Source of the DNA: Pogostemon cablin | Taxonomy: Eukaryota > Streptophyta > Magnoliopsida > Lamiales > Lamiaceae | Direction: 5' to 3' | Assembly: GCA_023678885.1 (NCBI GenBank) | Contig: CM042998.1 | Coordinates: 2,731,820 to 2,795,819, forward strand | DNA length: 64,000 bases | In this document: positions 56,914-64,000 of the stretch, one piece after another | How the letters are laid out: every line of letters starts with the position of its first letter | Position numbering within the stretch: position 1 is the first letter of the stretch | Position numbers and translations under genes: made by a program | The notes under the pieces: generated by a model | Databases searched by the model: none | What the model saw: the letters and a program-made list of their open reading frames with translations, nothing else | What the model was told of the DNA's origin: nothing

Positions 56914-58474
56914 TGATTAGTCATAACTTGTAGTCGGGTTGACCAATTCAAGAATTTATCGAAGACAGGGAGGTAGGCACTAGTGCTTAAGCGATATCTC
57001 ATATTTCGTAATTTTATAGAGACTCATCATCAAAATATTTGGTTGTAAAACAAGTAAATTAAATTGATTAAACTAAACAAGTAAGCAATGATCAACAAAC
57101 AAGACGGATGGGTGAAAAGTGGTTTACCAAATTGATTAAAAGTGAGATCAATAATAATCAAGAAGTGGTAATTCTAGGAATTATGTATCAAATGCATGTG
57201 TTTCATGGATGTGTGATTAAGGGCCAAAACTAGTTTCTTCTAAACTTCCTCTCGAAATAAATAGAATGTGAATCCAAATAAGAATCCCAAAATAGCTCAA
57301 ATGATTGGTTCTCACTCAAGCAATTCCATCTAGGTACTAAGCTTAAATGAGGATCCCCTCACACAATTAATCAACCTCTCAATCAAGCCAATCGGATGTC
57401 CTATCAAAGGGTTCTAAATCCTAAAGGATATATCTATCTCTTCAAGACTTGTAATGCACATGAAATGTATGATAAATTGATTCAATAAACTATCATAAAC
57501 ATATAATTGATTTCTCAGTCTAATCACATGCCCATGACAATTAATCACACAATTCATCAATACAATTCAAACAATTAACAATCAATGATAGAAAATCACA
57601 AATCCATTCAACACATGAATTAAAATACATAGATCCCAAAATTAACCAATAACTCTCATGTTGCTAATCTCACAAGAGAGATTAGTCTACCATCTTCATA
57701 AGATAATTAACATGGACATTAAAAACCTTACAAGTCATGATAATCAAATAGGATTACTACAAAAATGGGATGAAAACTCCATTGGATTGGCTCCAATGGC
57801 TATCTCCTCCCTTTCCTTGTAATTTTCCTTTCTTCCTTACTTCTTCTTTTCACTTCGATGAAGGATTTATGGTGAGATAATGATGAAGTGAATAGATGGA
57901 CGAAATGATGAAGGATATGGTGTAAAATGAAGGAATTGGTGTGTGGGGTGAGTGGACAGCTGAAAATTCGGTTATCTCTTCTTCAAATGTTGAATGGAAT
58001 GGTATTTATACCCTTGGAGATCTTCTAGAAGGGATCTGGAAATTTTCTAAAATTTTACACCTACACGGCTCGAGTCCAGTACACTACCCGAGTCGTGTCT
58101 AGGGTTTCTGGTCAACGATGAACTTCGGACGGCGCACGGCTCGTGCGCGGTACACGGCCACAGGGGTGGCCGTGTTGTGATTTTTGACGATTGCGCACGG
58201 CCAATTCTTACAGACCCGTGTGTGGTACACGGACCGTGCGCACTACACGCCGAGTGTACCAAACACGGCTGGCCGTGTTTGTGCTGCTTTGCTTCTTTCT
58301 TTCTCCCGACTCTATTTTTGCTCCGTTTTTCACCTGTTTTAACATTTATAAGCTCATTCTCACACAATTCCATAAAATATATAATACCATCAAAATACAC
58401 ATAAATACGGATAAAATAATATGAAAAACGCACACAAAAAAGCCCTAAAATTTAGGTGAAAATAATGACAATCA
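56914..58474 (-). repeat. Athila 5' LTR (1561 bp)
   Basis: It begins TGATTAGTCATAACTTGTAG and ends ATGACAATCA. The minus-strand TATA box TATAAATA is at 58003-58010 and the GC-rich CACGGCC module at 58117-58290, which places that module in U3 just upstream of the TATA box. It matches the 3' LTR throughout. Confidence 0.95.
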
Positions 58475-58479
58475 TGGAT
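58475..58479. other. Athila target duplication, right copy (TGGAT)
   Basis: Matches 45445-45449 exactly. Confidence 0.9.
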
Positions 58480-58850
58480 CAACTCTGAATATCCCCTCTT
58501 CGCTCCCAGGTATTGAATCATTCTTCTTTTCGCTTATGGATTTCGATAGTGACTATATACCTTCTCCCTCTGGTTCAATGGCCCTTTCTCTGAATACTTC
58601 CTCTGATTCATCCGATGGCAATGAAGAAATCCCTATTGATGTTTCTCCTAATATTGATATGACTACTTGTGCCGATGGCTCTGACTTCGCGGCTAGTGTT
58701 TGTTATTCCAACTTATCTTTGAAAAAATTGAATATTCTTCAATTGTATTGCCCCTTTTTGGTTACTCTTCATAAACCAAATCCTCAAGGTCGTATATGTT
58801 GGCCTTCTCATGGTTATGTCGGCGCATATGAACTGATATTGCATAATGGA

Positions 58851-58901
58851 GTATGTTTTTCCCTTCTTTTGATTATCTCTCATTTTCTTCTTCATTGGCA
58901 G
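58851..58901 (+). other. Intron-like segment 1 in antisense ORF 1 (51 nt)
   Basis: GTATGTTTTTCCCTTC...CATTGGCAG, pyrimidine-rich, 17 codons long without a stop. Removing it joins HNG to IYPAQLAPNGW, the arrangement seen in ORF 2. It is shorter than most plant introns. Confidence 0.6.
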
Positions 58902-59235
58902 ATATATCCAGCCCAGCTCGCTCCTAATGGATGGTCCATTTTGTATGGTTTACTCATCTTGTTCTGCCAATCTGGTTATTCCTTTCTTTCTCCCCTAGAA
59001 GTTGATTTTCTCTATTCCTTTACGATCGAAAATAATGCTCGGGGATGTTATTATTTACTCCCTCGTAGCCGCCCTGACCTTATTACTGGTATTCCCAACT
59101 CTAACAAAGGCTGGAAAAATAAATGGTTTTGGGTTTCTGGCCCTTGGGGTGGGGATATCCCTACTTGTTTAGATAGCAATTCATCGGCTTCCTTAAAAGG
59201 GGTCATCCCTAATTATTTTCAAGATTCTCCTCATT

Positions 59236-59319
59236 GTGAGTGTAGTTTTTTTACCCTTTTCTTGATGTTTTGCCATAAAATTCTGTTATCTGATTTTCTG
59301 TTGGCGTTCTTATTTATAG
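59236..59319 (+). other. Intron-like segment 2 in antisense ORF 1 (84 nt)
   Basis: GTGAGTGTAG...ATTTATAG, T-rich, 28 codons without a stop. Its translation is a run of Phe/Leu that does not fit the surroundings. Confidence 0.6.
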
Positions 59320-59487
59320 CTTCGGGTGTTCCTTCATCTGACCGTCTTTCGTGCAGTTTTAAAGATCACCTGGAGACTATTTTGTCCTGGCCACCTGCAA
59401 AGCGTCATCTGGCTGAGCTCTTAACCAACGAGAATCTTCAGCTTTATCATTTATCCTCCATAGCTTCTCCCATAACTTCAAACACTG

Positions 59488-59562
59488 GTAATATTTTATT
59501 TTCTTACTCTTGTATTTTTGCTGTCCTCTTTTCGCTAAATAAACTTCCCCTATTTTTTTTAG
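59488..59562 (+). other. Intron-like segment 3 in antisense ORF 1 (75 nt)
   Basis: GTAATATTTTATTTTC...TTTTTTTTAG, 25 codons without a stop, with a strong polypyrimidine tract before the AG. Confidence 0.6.
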
Positions 59563-61382
59563 GAAAATGTTCACATTTAATTCTTGCCAGTGAGCGTCTT
59601 ACATCTTTCTCTGCCCCTTCTATTCCAAAAAGACCTATCCTCTGTCCTTCCGGAGATATTCCTGTCCCTAAAAAGCCCCGGGTGATCCCTCTGGACACGT
59701 TTCAAGATAAACAAAAGTCTTCTGGTGATCCTAACTTGATCGATATCTCTGATGATCCCTTTCCAGCTTCTGGGAATGTAACCCTTCCTTCCCTGAAAAC
59801 ATCTTCCTCTAAGTCCAAAGGTAAATTTACCAAAACAGCCCCTCGAAAATTCTTTAGTAGACCTTCAGAGAGTTCTTCCAAATCACTTCCCGGTGTTGTC
59901 CCATTTGATGGTCAATTCACTCTGTTTGGTCCAATGGATCCTAAGAGGAATGCTACCCTTTCCAAAGTTGATATTTCTCTAGATGGTGCTAGAGCTACCT
60001 ACTTTCGATCATTGGAAACTGAAATTTCAGCCAACTTTCCTCCTTATTTGAAAACTGCTATGAACTATCCCTCCAGATCATGGACAAAAGAGAATGCCAC
60101 TGCTCTTTCTCAAATGAGTCCCCGAGCCAAATCTATGTATGTTGTTGGTCGCCTTGGCCAAGCCTCTTGTTTTATTGCCAACCTTTCTGAGGATATAGAT
60201 AGGTTATCCTGGGATTATGATGTCTATACCTTGGAGTTGGAAGATTTGAAGGCTAAACTTTCTTCCATTGAGCAGGAGAAGCTAGATTTAACGAAAGCCC
60301 AGGATTATTTTCGGGATCAATATGACTCAGAGAAAGGAATTCGTCATCGTTCTGAGAAATCTTTCGCTGACCTTTCAAGAAAATATGATCGCTGTCAAGA
60401 GGATCTTTGCATATAAACGCGTCTGCTAAAAAGGAGCAGTTATCTACTCAACTGCAGGCTGCTGTTGACGCTCATTCTTTTTGGCACGCAGAATATCTGA
60501 AAGTTTTTGACGTGTTGACTCAAACGCGTGAGCATGCTCTCCCTCTTGCCAATGTCTTCTGTTTTTGTTCAGCCTATATAACTGTAGTTGAAAAATTGGC
60601 TGAGAAATTATCTGTCAATGACTTGGAAGCCATCCGTTCCGAACTCAAAGAAAGTTTGGCAGAAGTGCCTATGCCCCCTGGAGATTGCCTGAAGGATGAT
60701 CTTGAATTTGGTCTACTTGGTGCTTATTCCGATTTTATCACCGACATACCTTCGTAGAAGAATGCTCAGTTCGAGGATTTCATTTCTTCAGCTTTTTTTG
60801 TGGAGAACATTCCTAAAGCTAATATTTTTTCTGAAGTGCCTTTATTGTCAAATAAGGCCTTCCTTTCTGGAGCTCAAGAGGAAGCGGCTAACGCCAAACT
60901 TCCCGGGAATGATCCCCCTCCTTCTTCCCGAATTGATCCTCTGATTATCTCAGCCCTTGCTCCTATTGATTCGACTGATATCATCGGTTCTTCTGAGGAT
61001 CCACTTTCCAAGACATCTGCCAATGTGACTGAGTAATGATGTATTTTTGCTTTTTTTTGTTTCAGCTTCTCATGTATTCCTATTAACTTTGAATATTAAT
61101 GAAAAATATTCCCAGTATTTTCTTAGGTTCTATACCCTCATATTCCCCCTTTTTATGTATGTGTGTACGTCACATTCTTACACGATCTGACAGTTTAATT
61201 TTAAATTTGAATTTGGATGTCGTCATCCAGGTTTCTGCCTAGGGCTCCACAACCAACTCTTCAACTTCTCCCTCTTTTATTTCTAAAAATCCTTTCCCAT
61301 TTTTCCTTTTCTCTCTTCTCTCTTCTCTCCCTCTCCTTCTATTCTTCACTCTTCTTCTGCCTTTCTGTTTCCTTTCCTCCCA

Positions 61383-63058
61383 TGGCTCGCAGCAATTCCG
61401 GTGCCTCTCAAGAGTTCATCGTGTCTGTTCATTCTTCTGATGAAAGCCCTGAAGAATCATCAGTCTGTGCCTTACGTCGCTCTAGTCGGAATGCAGGCTC
61501 TTGTGGTCACAGCCGTGGCCGTGTTTGTGTCCGCGGCGGTTGATCTTTCCAGATTCAGGTCACTCTCCGACCCCGGTGAGCCCCTAAGCCTGCTGCTACT
61601 CTAACGGATCCTGTCATTCCGAATCCCTATACTGGTGTTGACGCGTATTCTTGGCCCAGTCGGATTTTCCAGCCCGATGTAGATCTTTTGCACGATATTC
61701 ACGGGTATAATCGTGTGCAGTTTATTGCTCCTGGTCTAACTGCCAAGATTAATGCTCCTCCTGATGGCGCGATTCCCTTCAATGAAGTGTTATTTACTGC
61801 TGGACTATGATTACCTTTACCCTCGTTTATTATGCGTCTGTGTCTGTATTGGGGAATAACCCCTGTCCAAATACTCTCTGCTTCGTGGGTGAACTTGCTT
61901 GTCATTATCTGTCTGTTTCGAGTGATGGGGCATCATTTTAATGAACCCCATGAGATTGATTTCCTATTTACCTTTGCCTTTCGTCATGCTGGTTACTATT
62001 GTCTGATGCCTCGAGGGCCAAAGTTAATCGGAGGAAGCGATATTTTTGGTCGTGGATGGGAGTCCTTCTGATTTTGGCTACAGGGGCATTACCATGCTTT
62101 GTCTAATTTTGATACTTCTCTGCTATCTTCTTTGCGATTTCGTCCTCTGTCTGTCGGTAAAAAGTTTTCTTTCTTCTAGTTTGTGTGTTCCCTTCTTTGT
62201 GTTTATTTCTGCTGTTGCTAGAATGTGTTGCCTTATTGCCTATATTATTATCTATCCTTTTTCTTTTCCAGGTCCTGAAGAGATGTTGGTCACTGCTGAC
62301 CTTGCTCGTGGTGGGCGTGCTATTCCTGAAGGTGTTAAACTTCCCCTGAATTGCATTTGGTTTTAATCCCATCTTGGTTCCTTCATCTGTGTTTTCTATT
62401 CTCTTTCTGCATAAAAACTTCGTCTGTCTTTAATTCCCTATGAAGATACTGTTCGTAGTATGTCCCTTAGCTGAAAAAGAAAGTATGGTGTTGCCGGTCT
62501 CTCAAATCTTTGAGCTGCCTCTACCGTGTCAGATCCCCTGGAAAGAGAGCTGTCTGACGATCCTGGCTTTTCCTCTGACGAAGTTGTAGAGAAAATTCCC
62601 AGGAATCGATCTTCTCCCAGAGTTAAGTCGAAGTCTGATGTTTCTACTAAAAAAGAGTCTGAGGAGACTCGAAGAAAGAGGATTGCTCGGGGAAATGTCT
62701 AGTTGCTCCCAAGAAAAGTCGGACGATAAAACCTATTCTCTGGACCCCCGAGGCTATTCCTAATGATAATACTGATCAGGGGTTAAGCTCGGATGCTGGT
62801 AGAATCATTTTAAATTTGACCTCTATGGCCAGGGACCTAGCTGAGTGTCGGAGGTTATTTCGTCCGGAGATGATGAATCCTGCCCCTATTCTAAATGTTC
62901 CTGAACCTACTTCTGAGGAAAACTCTCATTTAACTGCTCAGGTGACTGCTCTTGAGGCTCAGAATGCTAACTTGAATGAGCGTTTGAGGGATTTGATGGC
63001 CAAGGCTGAAGCCGCAGAGGGTAAATTGAAAGCTTATCGAGATCTGAGTTTTTCCTGA
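61383..63058 (+). pseudogene. Tat antisense accessory ORF 2, broken
   Basis: ATG at 61383 (MARSNSGASQEFIVSVHSSD) follows a long CT-rich leader (61250-61380). The domain part is in other frames: SFIMRLCLYWGITPVQILSA, VNLLVIICLFRVMGHHFN, PHEIDFLFTFAFRHAGYYCL and MPRGPKLIGG. A 115-nt GT-AG intron candidate is at 62157-62271 (GTAAAAAG...TTTTCCAG). The end (62816-63058) is a coiled coil (SEENSHLTAQVTALEAQNAN, LNERLRDLMAK). Several stops and frameshifts are present. It is a diverged paralogue of ORF 1 in the same orientation. Confidence 0.7.
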
Positions 63059-63431
63059 TCCCTGACAGTCCTTTTAAAGTTTCTTCTGCTAATTTCCTGA
63101 CTGTTTTAATGACTTTATGTTGTGTTTGACAATGGATTCTGATATCCTTCTATTTCATTTCTTTTGTATTTTGTTTATGCTCTAGACTTTCTGTCTTTTA
63201 TCCTCAGGATATTGGACGATGATGCATTATAACTCAATTTATCTCATCCCTTGCTTATCTCCAACTGCCTGAGACTTTTTGTCTTTAAAACATATGAAGT
63301 ATGATGATAAAATGCTTGAATTTTGATAATTTCTCATGATTCGTACTCAAATGAGTTAACTTTTCTGTTGTTACATCATGATGTTTCATTGAAAGCGATA
63401 AAATAGCATAACTTACTTTCATTTTTGCTTA
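63059..63431. other. Tat spacer between antisense ORF 2 and pol end
   Basis: T-rich stretch with no coding signal. It would hold the converging 3' ends of pol (minus) and ORF 2 (plus). Confidence 0.5.
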
Positions 63432-64000
63432 CTAATAAAACTTTTTTAAGTGTTGTGCATTCCATGGGTGCGGTTCCTTCTTTTGCTTCTCATTAATTAG
63501 CTTGTATGCCCCTCCTTTTAGTCTCCTGGCAATGATGAATGGGCCTTCTCGTTCTTTCCCAAACGTTCCCGGGGTTGCTTGTAGAATCCTTCTTAAGACC
63601 AGATCAACTTGTTTAAATCCTCTCAGCTTCACCCTGGAGTTGTAACCTTTTTCAGACCTTCTTTTCAGCATCTCATTATGTATATCTACTGCCAATCTCT
63701 TTTCCACCAACAAATCCAGTTCTATCTTTAATGCCTCTTTACTTCCTTCTTCTGAGTAATGTGAAACTCTGAAACTAGGCACTCCAATTTCCACCGGAAT
63801 TACTGCCTCTGCTCCAAAAGCCATGGAGAATGGGGTTTCTCCAATTGCATTTCTTGTGGTGGTTCTATATGCTCATAATACTCATGGCAGCATCTCCGAC
63901 CAGTTTCCATCAAGTCCTTCCAACCTGGCTGTTAATATATGCTTGATAATCTTATTCACAACCTCTACTTGTTCATTAGCTTGTGGATGATATGGAGTTG
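63432..64000 (-). pseudogene. Tat integrase C-terminal part (runs off window)
   Basis: From the right edge the minus strand reads PYHPQANEQVEVVNKIIKHI, which keeps the catalytic Glu, then LEGLDGNWSEMLP. Two TGA stops follow, both at places where a Trp codon is expected. The open part 63824-63432 reads MAFGAEAVIPVEIGVPSFRV, GYNSRVKLRGFKQVDLVLRR and GPFIIARRLKGGAYKLINEK, then HPWNAQHLKKFY and a stop. This is the Tat-lineage integrase C-terminus. RT and the rest of pol would lie to the right of the window. Confidence 0.85.

Larger units (their letters stand above)
45450..58474 (-). mobile_element. Athila-type Ty3-gypsy retrotransposon (13.0 kb), inserted into the Tat element
   Basis: All structural parts are present on the minus strand: 5' LTR 58474-56914, tRNA-Asp-type primer site, gag, protease, RT/RNase H, integrase, an env-position ORF, polypurine tract and 3' LTR 47006-45450, with TSD TGGAT. 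The length, primer-site type and the ATHILA-type ORF after pol identify the lineage. Coding regions have about ten stops and several frameshifts, so this copy is not autonomous. The LTRs have diverged at many sites. It is the younger layer of the nest because it interrupts the Tat element. Confidence 0.93.
58536..61036 (+). pseudogene. Tat antisense accessory ORF 1 ('putative gypsy type transposon' domain)
   Basis: ATG at 58536 opens a 626-codon frame. A frameshift near 60410 and one TAG near 60757 interrupt a tail that continues to 61036. The domain region reads IYPAQLAPNGWSILYGLLIL, FLSPLEVDFLYSFTIENNAR, CYYLLPRSRPDLI and GWKNKWFWVSG. A Ser/Pro/Lys-rich linker follows, then a long coiled coil (about 60180-60400). 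Three segments inside the ORF look like GT-AG introns (58851-58901, 59236-59319, 59488-59562), and the first one interrupts the domain exactly where ORF 2 has no insert. The Athila element separates this ORF from its presumed promoter at 45327. Its function in Tat elements is unknown. Nearest product name: gypsy-type transposon accessory protein. Confidence 0.75.
44611..64000 (-). mobile_element. Tat-lineage Ty3-gypsy element (partial, split by Athila, runs off right edge)
   Basis: On the minus strand, integrase (64000-63432) is followed by two accessory ORFs in the opposite orientation (61.4-63.1 and 58.5-61.0 kb), then a polypurine tract and a 3' LTR (45137-44611). Accessory antisense ORFs with the 'putative gypsy type transposon' domain between pol and the 3' LTR are a known feature of plant Tat elements. 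Excluding the Athila insert, over 6.3 kb is visible. The 5' LTR, gag and most of pol lie beyond the window. Confidence 0.75.

Overview
The window is AT-rich plant nuclear DNA, from a eudicot and possibly an asterid such as a member of the Lamiales (the order is a guess). Support for a plant comes from spliced plant genes (RABC2-type Rab GTPase, hyccin, DUF1635, beta-type expansin, S-protein homologues), plant LTR-retrotransposon lineages (Athila, Tat, copia), and many Stowaway-type MITEs with CTCCCTCCGTCC-like ends and TA target duplications. No bacterial, organellar or CRISPR features were seen.

Layout. 1-4.6 kb: a non-autonomous LTR element on the minus strand with only gag between its LTRs, plus a long minisatellite. 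4.6-15 kb: a DUF1635 gene (7.9-8.8 kb) among MITEs, foldback elements and a hAT-type element with a perfect 8-bp target duplication. 15.2-15.6 kb: a broken S-protein homologue (SPH). 16-19.2 kb: AT-rich DNA with local tandem duplications and a Mutator-like MITE. 19.4-26.2 kb: a decayed copia element (minus) with recognisable RNase H, RT and protease remnants, an odd GC-rich leader, the initiator-Met tRNA primer site and one LTR. 26.3-27.2 kb: three MITEs in a row. 28.2-29.2 kb: an intact hyccin gene with a short upstream ORF. 30.2-33.2 kb: two intact SPH genes made by a tandem duplication that included their promoters. 34-37.6 kb: a foldback element, a SINE-like repeat and a Tat-like gag fragment. 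38.5-40.6 kb: a complete six-exon RABC2 gene (minus).

43.98-44.30 kb is the last exon of a beta-type expansin. Just upstream of it (44.61 kb) begins the 3' LTR of a Tat-lineage element (minus strand) that runs off the right edge. The Tat element carries two accessory ORFs on the opposite strand (58.5-61.0 and 61.4-63.1 kb). A 13.0-kb Athila element (45450-58474, minus) has inserted between the TATA box and the start codon of the first accessory ORF. The Athila copy has both LTRs, TSD TGGAT, a tRNA-Asp-type primer site, a polypurine tract, gag, protease, RT/RNase H, integrase and an env-position ORF. Its coding regions are broken by stops and frameshifts.

The observations I rate highest are: (a) a GC-rich U3 module of the Athila LTR repeated just upstream of its env-position ORF, which could be a second promoter; (b) three GT-AG intron-like segments in the Tat antisense ORF, each a multiple of three and free of stops; (c) a gag-only element with a dyad-containing 36-bp minisatellite; and (d) an SPH cluster with a conserved promoter block. 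All analysis was by eye. No alignments, database searches or expression data were available.
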